A stretch of DNA of 64,000 nucleotides from NCBI GenBank assembly GCA_022497155.1, contig MU385718.1:620001-684000 (forward strand), in the 5' to 3' direction. This stretch comes from Whalleya microplaca (taxonomy: Eukaryota > Ascomycota > Sordariomycetes > Xylariales > Xylariaceae). Position numbers and translations under genes: made by a program. The notes under the pieces are model-generated. The model saw only the letters and a list, made by a program, of their open reading frames with translations, ran no database searches and was not told where the DNA came from. Numbering within the stretch: position 1 is the stretch's first letter; every line of letters begins with the position of its first letter. This document shows, piece after piece, positions 25,490 to 36,626 of this stretch.

Positions 25490-27474
25490 GGTGGATGATG
25501 TTTGATGGTGTGATGTGATGCAACGGGACTTGATGGTTCAAATTGGTGTGAGGTGCGTAGAGTTGGGTGACTATCCCGAGACTCGATGAAGAGGCCGGTG
25601 ACAGTAGCGATGATTTATAAGGAGGTAGACATCCAGTTGATCAATGCGATGGTTCGCGGCGTCGAAGTTCTACCGTTGCGAACATGCTGACCGCACGTTA
25701 TGAGTGAACACCATGCTCCGAGCCGAGGATACAGCTTCCTTCCATCCTCTTATGGGTGTTGGTGAGCTCGGTGTTACCAACCGTGAGCCACGCATAGGGG
25801 CATATCGAATCATAATTCGAGGCGCGCGTGCTAGTCTTCCCGGAGTATATGGCTGAAGGTTGTCATAACGCGTCCGTGGCCGTCGGAGACCGACCGCATA
25901 AAGTGAGTGATACAATGCTTTCAGCCCTGAGAACCGAATAAAGCTTGTTAGGCTGAGCAGGGCTGACGGTTCTCATTAGTCGACGTTTGAAACAACACGT
26001 TTTGGCGTTACACACAACAGGATGTGATGCTTGGTTGGCCAAAGTCTAGGCTGTGCGGAGTAAGTCAATGTGGACGATCCGCGCCAGCGAGGTCGAGATA
26101 CTCCGGAGGCTGACGTAAGAAACCCTTGTCCGTGTATCATACAACTTGTCCTCACACCATCTTGACGTTTATGGGCGTATGAATATCTATTTTAAACAGG
26201 ATCAGATAGCTCATGCCCGTTGTCTTTCCTCGTTGGCAATATCAAGTAAGACATATTCCTGATTCAAGTATGAAATCGTTTCGAGCGCTCGTTACTCCGA
26301 GCATGCGGACGGGTCGATCACCGAGCGTAATGCACCTTAGCTAAGGTCAAGGAAGGATTCCTTATCATATTCGTTCGCCATATTTGAAGACCACTTCCCT
26401 TGTAATATTATCTCTCAGCGGTCGCGAGAATGGTGAACTGAATGCAAGACGACCGGGAATCATTTCGTATGGTCTATCGAATATATCCCATATTATATGT
26501 ATAGCGACATTGCCATTAGAAATGGTTGGTTGTTCGCTGTTCGAAGCTCACTTCGGTGTAGTCTCATCACGGCCTGCCTGTGTATCGAGTGACTTTCACT
26601 CCAGCTATTGACACATGAGCCCGCCAGCTTATTCGATATTCAACCTGTCCCATAGACCTTTGGTACTCAATATCGAGAACGATTGCGTTCACACGTTGTA
26701 CTTCCAAGAAGGCGATGGCCTGATGGTCATTATGAGTAAAGGGGCTGGATGGACGAGACGAGGACAACGAAGGCGTTGGTGTGACCGATCTCGCAAAGCT
26801 GTCTTGGTCTGGGCTGCCTACTTCATTGCTGCCGCTACCGCTTTGGCTCGGCCAGCTCTCCATTCGTGTACCACTCCATCCCATAGGGGGCGCAATGCTC
26901 ATAACCTCGTGAAAAGGGGACTTGACAAGCAATTGAGCACGATTAGAAATCGTCTCTGGATTGCACTCGCAACCTCTTAGCTCTGGAAAGACCTACCTAC
27001 CGTAGACGCAAGAAAACTTGGCGTTATGTAGACATGTGATTCGCGAACTTCACAAAACCTAAATCTTAGTGAAAACACGCAGTTTTGGATGGAAGCATAG
27101 TAGATGGAGAAAAGATTTATACAATAGTACAACAGCGAGGAATAACCGAGACTATCGATTTTGAATTTGACACATATCTCCTCGCCATGGCCACTTTTTT
27201 TTCATTGACAATCGTTTTCTCATTCGTAGGGCCTTGCCTTGCCTCGCTTGTGCCAACCTGCCTGCCTACTAATCTCCCGATCGAGTGAAGTGCGGCTAGG
27301 CTAGGTCATCTCCATCCGTCCATCCTTCCATCCATCCAAATGCAGCCTCATGCATGTCTGCAGTAGACACCGCCGTAGTAGCATCATCCCAAGTTCTATA
27401 TCCGTTGTAATTGATTGCTGTATGGGAGGAGTGTATTGTATTTTTAAAATTGTACAAAGTTAGGGCACACACTT
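25490..27474. other. Intergenic region without a supported gene
   Basis: Upstream flank of the ABM-like gene and downstream flank of the acyl carrier protein gene. At 26567-26932 both strands are open for about 120 codons. The minus-strand frame is Ser/Pro-rich and more protein-like, but lacks a good ATG and any family resemblance, so it is not called. Confidence 0.5.
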
Positions 27475-28415
27475 CTAGTTCGCATCCGGCTGGCTCAGGA
27501 TGTAGTCAATGGCCTGGTTAACTGTTTTCCAATCACCCAAGTCAGTAATATGCTCGGTGGATATGACGAGCACGGAAGAAGCTATATAGCTTGCGGGAGG
27601 GGGAAGGGGGTTTCATACCGCTGTGGATAGCATCGGCATCCTTGTCGGGGATCTCAATGCTGAATTCCTGCACACATAATTAGCGACCGCATCGCATTGA
27701 AGAGCCGGGACAGGCAATCAGTCTGTCAGTTTGAAAGGCGTGCCCGCCAATCTCGGCCTTCGGGCTGAGATAATGAATGCGTACCTCTTCTATCGCCATG
27801 ACGACCTCCACCGTGTCCAAGCTATCCAGGCCGAGGTCGTTCGAGAAGTGGGCGTCGGCCTTGATCTAGTGAGGGTCAGTATATTGTTAGGCCGGGCTCA
27901 ACTCGCGAATTGGTGTCGAATCTTACGTTTTTCGGGTCGTTCACCTGTGTGCCATCATATTAGCAAGTTGTTCTCCCCTGACATATACTCGACGCCTGAT
28001 TCGTCCACCCGCAGACATGCCAAAAGAACACCACTACATCGGACTCCCGCATTCATTTGCAATCCCGCAACCGGGATATCGCCTCATCACACATATGCCT
28101 TCTCACCCCCAACAGTTCTTTCCTCCTCTCCTAGAACGTAGAATAAACCCCGACAGTGCCTGAGCGAGATATATATATAATACTGACCTTATCAAACCCA
28201 CGCAGGATGCCGATGATCCGACCCTCAACCTCTTCCCTGTTCAGCGCGGCGGCGGCGGAGTACATCCGTACGGTCTGGAAGGCGGCTAGTCTGGGCGCAG
28301 CCGCGGGCGTGAAGACAGCGGCGGCGGCTCTCGCGGGCGCATGTCTGGCGACGGGGCGAGCGACGGCTCGAGATGCCGCGGCGGCGGCGGTCCGGATTAA
28401 CGCTGTGCGGAACAT
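27475..28415 (-). CDS. ACP1: Mitochondrial acyl carrier protein (complex I-associated)
   Basis: Five exons on the minus strand (28188-28415, 27927-27944, 27785-27865, 27619-27667, 27475-27521) encode 140 residues. The second exon is only 18 nt and codes VNDPKN. Residues 1-50 form an Ala/Arg-rich mitochondrial presequence without acidic residues. The carrier domain follows, with the phosphopantetheine motif GLDSLDTVE; the modified serine is residue 97. The end of the domain (EEEFSIEIPD, then DYILSQPDA) matches mitochondrial ACPs. Mitochondrial ACP serves type II fatty acid and lipoate synthesis and is also a subunit of complex I and an LYR-protein partner. The next gene upstream, on the same strand, is another complex I subunit. 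All splice junctions keep frame and use GT-AG. Confidence 0.95.
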
Positions 28416-29085
28416 GGTCGAAGGTACGAACTACACTCCAATTGGGGCGAGATCGAGAATGTGTGAGTGAGTGTGGTCTCGGCGATTGCGTGCGTGGATT
28501 GAGTGAGGTTGGCAAATTTGGAGATTTGGGTGAGGTGAAGTGGTGGGAGAGCTTCAGTGGGTGGACGACGGCGGTCATCATAAATTTCTCGTCACTTCAA
28601 TCCGAGCTTGGACCCGCGGAGCTAACGGTGATCGGGCGGACAGCTGCACGTGACTGTCACTATGCACTTATAAGATACGTACTATGTACCCCAATCTACG
28701 TACAGTTCCCTATCTCACCAATTACAGGACCCCTAATAGATATCACGAATCCTATTGCCACTAAAATAAACTCCATGATGGTGAGATCATGATCGTCGAA
28801 ACGTAGATATCACGGTTCTGAATTCGAACTCATATGGACAGTAGAATGGATTTTTATGGCATAATTTATGACTTCGTTAAGATTAGATCTAGTGAAGACT
28901 GCATCTACGCTCACACTTGTCTCTATCAAGTGAGTATCAAGCGAGTAACTCGAGTATCTTAGGTAGGTAGAAGGTGAGTTTTATTGGCCACAAATGAAAC
29001 ATGTTCATTGCCCTCTCTATGCATATATGTACACTGCCAATACAACGCCTCGCGAAGGTTTGCGAGCGTCTTGATATTAGTTGGG
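28416..29085 (-). promoter_or_regulatory. Spacer between ACP and NDUFS8-like genes
   Basis: A 670-nt spacer between the NDUFS8-like stop and the ACP start must hold the ACP promoter and the NDUFS8 3' end. I see no TATA-like box close to the ACP start and no open frame worth calling. Confidence 0.4.
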
Positions 29086-30019
29086 TTATCTGTAAGGCGA
29101 GTCGGCTCTGATGACGGCGGCCAACTCGGGCTCCCATTTGTCTCCGTTTGACAGGAGCTTCTCCTTGTTGTACAGCAGCTCCTCTCTCGTCTCCGTGGCA
29201 TATTCCGCGTTGGGCGACTCCACGATCGCGTCCACGGGACATGATTCTTGGCAGAAGCCGCAGTAGATGCACTTCGTCATGTCGATATCGTAGCGGGTCG
29301 TTCTTCTCGACCCGTCGGCCCGCTCCTCTGCTTCGATCGTGATAGCCTGCGCCGGGCAGATCTGCATCCATCGTCAGCTTGGTGAACGCGCGATTGCAAT
29401 TTGACCTAAATCGAAGGTGACCAGGGGACGGCATACCGCTTCACATAGTTTGCAGGCAATACATCGTTCCTCGCCGGAAGGATATCGTCGCAAGGCGTGT
29501 TCGCCACGGAATCGTGGAGAAATAGGTCCCTGCAAGCCCGTTAGACTTCCAATTCCGGCCAATGCTTTCTTTCCCGCGATGTAGTGTCCATCCAAGAAGT
29601 CCCTCAACAGATCCGGCGAAATCGATAGGGGCGAGCGCAATGTTGATAGTAACGAACCTTTTCAAAAGGGTAGAAAATTGTGTAACTAGTAGCATCACCA
29701 GCCGTCAATGCTCCAGCCTAATTCGTACAGATGAACGGAGGGAGACTCACGGTGGTCTGAAGAACTGTTCCAGCGCAACATACATGCCCCGGAACATCTC
29801 AGTCAAGAGGAAATATTTCCCAGCACGGTCGAGAGTCGTTTCCGTCTCCTCGTCCCATCGTTTGGCTCGTGGGGTTCGGAAGCCCTTGGGTGGCGGGCCG
29901 GCCGGCGTGGCATAGCTACGTTGCGCGACTATTCTGGCCACAGTTCCGGCTGCGATCGATTGTCGATGTATGAGCTGACGGGACAGCACGGCGGCCGTCC
30001 TTACGGTGACCCCATGCAT
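29086..30019 (-). CDS. NDUFS8: NADH:ubiquinone oxidoreductase 23-kDa (TYKY) subunit
   Basis: Four exons (29751-30019, 29658-29685, 29437-29529, 29086-29361) give 221 residues. The second exon is a 28-nt microexon restoring [10 protein letters not shown]. The protein carries two 4Fe-4S ferredoxin motifs, C-x2-C-x2-C-x3-C-P, at residues 122-132 and 161-171. These bind clusters N6a and N6b in the Q-module arm of complex I, conducting electrons towards N2. The first 35-40 residues are Arg-rich and lack acidic residues, as expected of a matrix-targeting presequence. The flanking sequence [18 protein letters not shown] is nearly invariant in the family. The start is the first in-frame ATG; the frame upstream of it begins only at TTG. 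It is arranged head-to-tail with the ACP gene. Confidence 0.97.
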
Positions 30020-30899
30020 GGTGTGGTGCAATTGGGCGGCGCGGGAAGAGGGGAGAGGGTTTGTCGTCGAGAGAGTTTGAGATGGCGAATCTGCGAAGGC
30101 GAATCTGTTATGAGAGCTTGGAGGTCATGATCGAATTTCGGGCATTTTGAGTGGGTCCAGCTCGGATATTACAAAGAGGGGACTATGATTGGTTGATGCT
30201 CAAGCCATCACGCTTGAGCCACTATGCTCAAGCCACATTGATATACATATGAGAGGTATTTATTATGATGCATGTAGTTGCCGAGATGTAATAGCCGAGA
30301 TCACGTGCGTATTACGACACTCAACATCGTCATAGTTTCTGCCGCCATAGCCAAGCCAGGCCCGCTTCAACATTGAAGTTTGGCGGCCTGATAGGCACAA
30401 GGGCAGAACGGGAATTGACATCTTCACCATGCTATTTCTGTGCTTGCCTAGATATCCAATTGGTCAAGCATTCCCATCTAATGTGAATACCGTAGGTCAT
30501 GGTACAGTATCATTAGTTCATCGGACATGAATCTCCGCATTTTAGGGCTTTCGACTCTAAGTCTGAGCTCTCTATGTATCGTATGCCGTCTTATACGACA
30601 GAGCGACGACAACACATATTGTTTATGAACACATGCTTTTAGAGTGTTAGCATTCAGCTCAAGCTCATTCGTCTTCAAAGTCCAAATCAATTTAGATAGA
30701 CTACACGCGTGCCGCCAATAAAAATCGGGTCATCGGGTCAGTCACCTACTTACCGTATAAGCCTGCCTACGTGTACATACACTACGTGTGTGGGCTTTCC
30801 AGGACAACGAAAACGAGGGTACGGGGTCCACCACAACAACAGCGGCAACACAAAATCTGCTCGACCGCCAGACCCCGTGTCTGGCAAAAAACGTAGGTC
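30020..30899. promoter_or_regulatory. Divergent promoter region, NDUFS8 / DUF1275
   Basis: 880 nt separate the start codons of the two divergent genes. An imperfect direct repeat of CAAGCCATCACGCTTGAG-like words (AAGCCA recurring) lies at 30202-30238. CCAAT-like words are present (ATTGG at 30189-30193 and 30460-30464), but no box is convincing enough to call. Confidence 0.4.
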
Positions 30900-32033
30900 A
30901 TGATGACAGACAGCAGCAGCCCCGACATGACAGCCCAGGGATCAACCTACGGCATCGCGGGCAACCGTGCGGTCGACGACCTGCGTCGATACTTGCAGCA
31001 GCATGGCCCCGACGAGGAATCTGCCCTGCTGACACCGGCCCAACAACCTTCTCCCGCCCGGTCCAAGGCGGCCCCACACGGCATCCGAGCGCACCTGACC
31101 GCCGATGTGTCGCGGGATAAAGCTGACCTCATCCTGCTGTTTTCCTATCTGTGAGTATCTAATATCTAGAGTCAACCGCTTTTCTGTTCAGTCCGGTGAT
31201 TCCGGAGCAATGTCCCCTAGGGGGTGTCTTTTAAGAATCAACAGTTCAGGCCCGATACAGACCCATAAACTCCCAACCATCCGCCCAACCATCCAAAAAT
31301 ACCATAACAAGCACCTACTAACACCAGCCCCCCCCCCAGCATAACCGGCCTCCTCGACAGCTCCGCCACCGCGATCTGGGGCAGCTTCGTGAGCATGCAA
31401 ACGGGCAACACCGTGTTCCTGGGCATCGGGCTCGCAGACCCGTACTCCTCTCTGCACTCGCCCTCATCGCGCTGGATCCGGGCCTTGCTCAGCATCGCGG
31501 GCTTCTGCTTCGGCGCCTTCGCCTTCGCGCGCCTGCACGCCGCTCTCAGCCCGCGCACGGGGCGCACGCGCTGGGTGCTCGCCGCGGGCGCGGCGCTGCA
31601 GTTCCTGTGCGTGCTCGTGGCCGCCGTCATCGTGACGCTCACCCCGGACCCGCGGGCGGGGGCGGGGGCGGTGGGGGCAGGGCACTGGCACGTGCTGGTG
31701 CCGATCGCGGTCGTCAGCTTCCAGGCCTCCGGGCAGGCGAGCGTGAGCCGCGCGCTGCAGTACGGCAGCCTGACCAGCGTCGTGCTCACCAGCATCTACG
31801 CGAACCTGTTCGCCGACCCCCACCTGCTGGCGCTCGCGAACGCCGACCGCAACCGCCGCGTCGCCGCGCCGCTGCTGCTGCTGGTGGGTGCGCTGGTGGG
31901 GGGATTGTGGGCGCGCAGCGAGGTCGGCATGATGGGGGCGCTGTGGACGGCCGCGGGCTTGAAGTTGTGTGTTGTCTTGACTTGGCTGCTGTGGAAGGCG
32001 GAGGGGGAGAGTGAGGGTGTGGTTGAGGCGTGA
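30900..32033 (+). CDS. DUF1275 (YoaK-family) membrane protein
   Basis: Exons 30900-31150 and 31340-32033 flank a 189-nt intron with a CTAAC branch site near 31316 and encode 314 residues. A hydrophilic N-terminus of about 75 residues precedes roughly six membrane-spanning segments. The first is split by the intron (ILLFSYL-ITGLLDS), and the following stretch SFVSMQTGNTVFLGIGLA is the family hallmark. Later segments include the Ala/Leu/Val-rich spans at about residues 150-170, 185-205 and 255-305. DUF1275 proteins are widespread in bacteria and fungi and presumably are transporters or channels, with no established substrate. A second ATG follows one codon after the first. The exons are strongly GC-rich. 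It shares its upstream region with the divergent NDUFS8 gene. Confidence 0.9.
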
Positions 32034-33125
32034 GGTGGATGGTGTTGTATTGAGGGTGTATTGTGGTTGAAAGTTTAGTAGCATGCTGAAATGATCATTT
32101 GAAATGTTCTGCTGATGTGAGATATCCTACGCTTTAATAATGTGCCCAGAAATAGTATGTGAGTGATTGAAGATGCATGTAATCCGTATATATACGAAGG
32201 TCCCTTTGATGCACATATTAAAAAGGGGGTGGTTGGACACGACATACTAGATACGAGAGAGTATACCTATCAATCTATGTAAGTCTAGGAACTTAAAATT
32301 GTTCGTCCTACCCTCCCCCTTTTTCTTACAAACTGCCGTGTATGATATTCTCTTTCTCATTCCTTGTTCGGATACAACGTCCATCTCTGTACTATTAAAC
32401 TCGTGATTATGACCGTTCTTGAACTCAAGCTCCACACATCTTTTACCTATCTCATTCCATTTAAGAATTTCAGCATAAGGTTGCCATCGAGTCAAGTCTT
32501 TAACCTCTCTTCCTTTAGAAGTAATCTAAAATTGTCTAAGCCTACACATGAAGATATGTACACTCGCTTTTTATGTAAAAGATGCCTCTGGTGCACTTCG
32601 CACTACTCTACTCGGGCATTATATAGGCATTATCGCATATGTAGAAAAGCACCAAACCTAGTTGATACAAACCTACAATTAAAAGCAATCCTGAATAACC
32701 ATGAATTTGTTCTTAGCTAAAGCAGTATTTTTTTCATATAAACAAGGGCCTCATGGCGTATAGATTGGAGTCATATTACCGCTATGACAGGGGCCTCAGC
32801 AACCGGCTAGGAGCTACAATTTGATTAGATACTATTGAAATATCAAATTTCTTCAACACGTTTGGTATACTTGTCAAAGACTAGTAATGCTACTAGTTCG
32901 TAAAGTACAATCTATACCTCTAAGTCAGGATCTTGCTCAGGTCATCTAAATGTGGAAGGGATAGCATACCTCAAAGCGATTCATTGTGCATATAGTAGGC
33001 CATTCTCCTGGGCAGCACCAATCCTTAGCACTCAAATCCATTATTCGTAACGAATGGTCTTGGTCCCTAGCTCGAAAGTACCGATGCGACAATTTCCGCG
33101 CACGCCAAAGCGCTACCTCAGACCC
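32034..33125. other. Intergenic region between convergent genes
   Basis: DUF1275 (plus) and the isoaspartate methyltransferase (minus) converge on this AT-rich stretch, so it contains two 3' ends. The only frame of note is the small one at 32409-32720, described separately. Confidence 0.5.
32409..32720 (+). CDS. Possible small Cys/His protein or gene relic
   Basis: An ATG-initiated frame of 103 codons in AT-rich DNA. The middle holds C-x2-C-x14-H-x3-C (residues about 58-80), reminiscent of a single CCHC/C2H2 zinc knuckle, but the spacing fits no family that I can name. The opposite strand is also open over part of the frame. It may be a transposon-derived remnant, a small gene or chance. Confidence 0.2.
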   Translation: MTVLELKLHTSFTYLIPFKNFSIRLPSSQVFNLSSFRSNLKLSKPTHEDMYTRFLCKRCLWCTSHYSTRALYRHYRICRKAPNLVDTNLQLKAILNNHEFVLS

Positions 33126-33950
33126 TCACTTCGGCGGATCCGTCAGGGGCACATATCTAACTCCATACAGCTTCTTCTTCTCAATATTCCCATCCTCGTC
33201 CTTATCCACGGTCCAAATATACTGCTCCAATCTATTCCCGTCATCATCGACGGGTATGAACATTCTCCCGGGGCTCCTCAACTGCCGCACGAGCTCCTCA
33301 TGCAGCACCTTTGCCGACGCACCCACATGAATCGCGTCCCAGCCGCCCTCCTCCTGCTTGGACTCCGCACTCGCGTCGGCGGGCCCGCCGACGGGCGGCT
33401 GTGCGGATGTCGGGCTCGGCTCGCTCCACCCCTTGCGCCCGTCGCCGACGCGGAAGCGCACGCGCCCGGACGCGAGCAGCGCGCGGCCCTCGGCCGATTT
33501 GCCCATGTTGCGCTCGCCGAGCTCCTTCAGCGCCGGGATGTGCTCGACGCCGACGACGACGCCGCCCTCGCCCACGAGCTCGGCGAGCACGTGGGTCAAA
33601 TACCCACTACCGCTACCAATATCAAGAACACGGCGGGGGCGGCCCTTCTGCCCTAACACGTCCCCGGCATCCCCGTCCTGCTGTGGTTGGGGTTGTTGCG
33701 TCGGGTCGGCGGCCTTGGGGAGCAGGTACGGGAGCAGGGTCTCGACGGCGTTGGCGTGCATGTGCGGGGCGGAGATGGTGGCGCTGTGGCCGATGGCCTG
33801 CGGCGAGTCGTCGTAGGGGGACGAGGGCGCGTAGTGCGCGCGGTCGACTTTGAGGAAGGCAGATTTCACCAGCGGTTGCGTGATCAGCTTGTTGCGCCAG
33901 AGGTTCTCGACGAGCGAGGCGTTGGACGTGCCGGAGCTACGCCAGGCCAT
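33126..33950 (-). CDS. Protein-L-isoaspartate O-methyltransferase
   Basis: A single exon of 274 codons. The ATG at 33950 is chosen because it matches the conserved start (MAWRSSG) and because the open frame further upstream starts only at TTG. The class I SAM-binding motif VLDIGSGSGYLT lies at residues 108-119. The PIMT-specific GHSATISAPHMHA stretch at 54-66 carries the Ser/Thr thought to position the substrate. The family end YGVRYVPLTD lies at 262-271. The enzyme methylates L-isoaspartyl residues in aged proteins to start their repair. Two low-complexity inserts (about 78-105, Gln/Pro-rich, and 175-205) make it longer than the roughly 225-residue animal enzyme; such inserts are common in fungi. 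It is cytosolic, with no presequence. Confidence 0.95.
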   Translation of the reverse strand: MAWRSSGTSNASLVENLWRNKLITQPLVKSAFLKVDRAHYAPSSPYDDSPQAIGHSATISAPHMHANAVETLLPYLLPKAADPTQQPQPQQDGDAGDVLGQKGRPRRVLDIGSGSGYLTHVLAELVGEGGVVVGVEHIPALKELGERNMGKSAEGRALLASGRVRFRVGDGRKGWSEPSPTSAQPPVGGPADASAESKQEEGGWDAIHVGASAKVLHEELVRQLRSPGRMFIPVDDDGNRLEQYIWTVDKDEDGNIEKKKLYGVRYVPLTDPPK

Positions 33951-36626
33951 GGTGGTGGAGGAGGGGCTGGATCTGCGGTGTCGGAGGTGCGCGAGGAGGG
34001 CCGAGAGGCGGTTGTTGTGGTGTTTTGAAGGCACTTTGGATGATGTATGTGTTCGTAGGAGAGTAAATAGAAGAAGATGGTATTCAGAAGTTGGTTGAAG
34101 TATGAGTGGCAAGTTGCCTGGAGCTGTAGTTGATTATGACAAAACGATCGTCATGTCTATAAGTGCCCAAGTTAACCAGGGTTAGGTGCGGGGACGTGGG
34201 GTTATGGGCGGCATCTTTATGTAAAATACGGGGCTACTACTCTGCTTTTCGTACTAGTGCAGTCCTAATTATCGATCACCCAATCAGGACTCAAAATTGT
34301 ACTTGCAACTTTCCCTTATTGGTTGTGGGGAAGCAGGCAGTTCTATGCACTTAGACCTACTATCTACAGATTCATCATTCAACTTGCTACTGATACGTCT
34401 GTGGCCTAATAGATTTTATATTCAGTTATAAGATGGCTAATAGTGCTCCCTACTTACTTACCTATCTAATTTTGAAAGAGGTAACTGGCATATCATGTTT
34501 GAGAATGGGAAATGGTCATCAGATAACTCTTCGTCGGGAATCATCGAGATTAAAAGCGTGTGATGAGAACAGGGCGAAGAAGCACCAAGAATTTGGGTCA
34601 TAAAGCATATTCAATCTTTGAAATGGGATTTTATACTATTAGTTATAAGTTATGAAGCTTGACCGGTCCGGACTTTACTAGTTTTTCCTGAAACTTCAAT
34701 ACTTCCGATCTAGCCATGGTGTCCATCAATGGTGCGAGGTAAACTAACCTCAAGATAAAGTTTAATTCTATAGGGCTGGTAGTTGTTGGATTAATATGTC
34801 GTCACTAAATGGCAACCCTACTCAAAAGTCTATTTTATCTTTAGTTAACTAGCCTGTTTTGATTATCGTCGTGAGATTCAAACAAGCCATCAGGTAGTTC
34901 TCTATGTGAGAACCACCGAAGGCCTCCAAGTTCCCCTCAAAGCTTCACGCATAAGTCCTACATATCAATGGCACATAATTGGTATTGCCTCAATGCTCGA
35001 CCATTCCCACTACCCCGGACTACCATACCCCTCCCCTAGACCCTCAAACCCGCTAAGCTAATGACGGAACCATTTTACCCTAGTGCTATCTTTTGGTTTC
35101 TAGCAACGAAGTCGCTGCCATAATCCCAGTCTCATACAATTAAGAACATAGTTCCCAGTTCTCAACTGATCTTTCAGAATCTAAGCCCTAACTCTTATAA
35201 TAGCTATGGAGTGGTAATTTAGTAAGGTCTTCTGACGGGGTATTAACAGGTGTCTGTTACAAAATAAGAAGACGTAGTTTTGACTTGAAATATATTTGGC
35301 AAACATGAGTATGGCATGATGCGCTTCGTGATGATGAGTTTCAGAGTTTTAAGCTGCAGATGATTATATTTTATGAATTTCCCTCGTCTTATATTGAGAC
35401 ATGAACGGCTCAGAGATTCTACTACTAACCCAGCTAATCACCCGTCGCGTCTATCCCTCACGCACCTCATATCTGAATGTCTCTTGATTGTCTACAACAA
35501 CATTTAGGCTCATCTATAGCTAGTAGTCTGTAAATATGATTCGAGAGAACGTTTCGGGAAACATGGCTGTGGTGACGCCGTAATTGACTCTCATCGTCGG
35601 ATTATTTTGGACATCAAAAAGTTTTACACTTCACTGGAAGTGATTCCCCGCCCAAGAGAGCAGCTTGTTGTGTGTTCACAAAGGATCTGGATCGTAACAC
35701 GTTATACTTGAGAGCGAGTCACTCCGCTCTACCAGCTATGTCTTATAATGAATAAGGCTGATTACACCAACATTTGGCGTATAATTACTTAACATTTCGT
35801 CATCATCTAAAGCTATTATTTTTTTTAAAGAACAATAGCCTTACCTACGCTGTATAAAACACTTACCATATCAGACCAAGTAGGTAAATATATTCATATA
35901 TCTTGAGTCCTCCAACATAATAGCCCTCGAGAGAAACATCCTCACTGACCTAACGTACCCTCTAACACCATCATACAGCAGCCACAGCAAGCTTTCCATT
36001 GCCCGACAATTCTATCAGGCCCCCTGACCTCTTGACAGACCACTACCACTCAGAGGCCAATTGCAACCTCCCAACACACACCCAGCCTTTTCAGTATCAA
36101 CATCTTACTACGGGTAGCAACTTCACCGTCCTGAGCTTATGCACAATTAAGCCTCATCATCACGATCTACCCTCGATCTACCCACATTCGCAACACTCGC
36201 AACACATCGTCACGGTAGACATCTCAGGGGGGGACGAACATCCAAAGCACGAAACACATCCATAGTCTAGGTATTGGTCTCGTAGGTTGACTAGTACACA
36301 CACCACAACTTTCAACTCCTAACTCTCAACTCTCAACCTCCATAGAAAACAACAGTAGTAGTAGTAGTAGTAAAAAACCCTCGAGGAACTCCGCACTCCG
36401 ACATTCGCTTTGTCTTTTCGCTGCAAGTATGTTTCTCAAAAAAAAAAATAATGAATATGCTTCGGCTTGGTTGAATCTGACAGGGACACCTTTTCGTCAT
36501 CCATCAATCCGTCCATTTATCCATCCGTCTGCCCCAGCCCAGCCCAGCCCAGACCCAGACCCAGATGTACAACAATCACAATCGAGGTATATCGATATGA
36601 TTGATTGATATGACAATTACACCCCA
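33951..36626. other. AT-rich intergenic region
   Basis: Promoter side of the methyltransferase gene and 3' side of the Bsd2-like gene. The central part (34.3-35.9 kb) is AT-rich with stops in all frames. 35.95-36.5 kb becomes pyrimidine/CA-rich and ends in an (AGT)n tract (about 36354-36371) and a CAGCC repeat (about 36535-36560). I see no gene. Confidence 0.5.

Noticed and set aside
26567..26980. Overlapping frames of about 120 codons on both strands
   Set aside because: Neither has a family resemblance or splice support, and the more protein-like one lacks a suitable ATG.
31464..32084. Long minus-strand and alternate plus-strand frames over the DUF1275 exon
   Set aside because: The high GC content keeps other frames open. 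Only the plus frame shows membrane segments and the family motif.
33951..34112. N-terminal extension of the isoaspartate methyltransferase
   Set aside because: The extended frame begins at TTG and not ATG, and the conserved start is at 33950.
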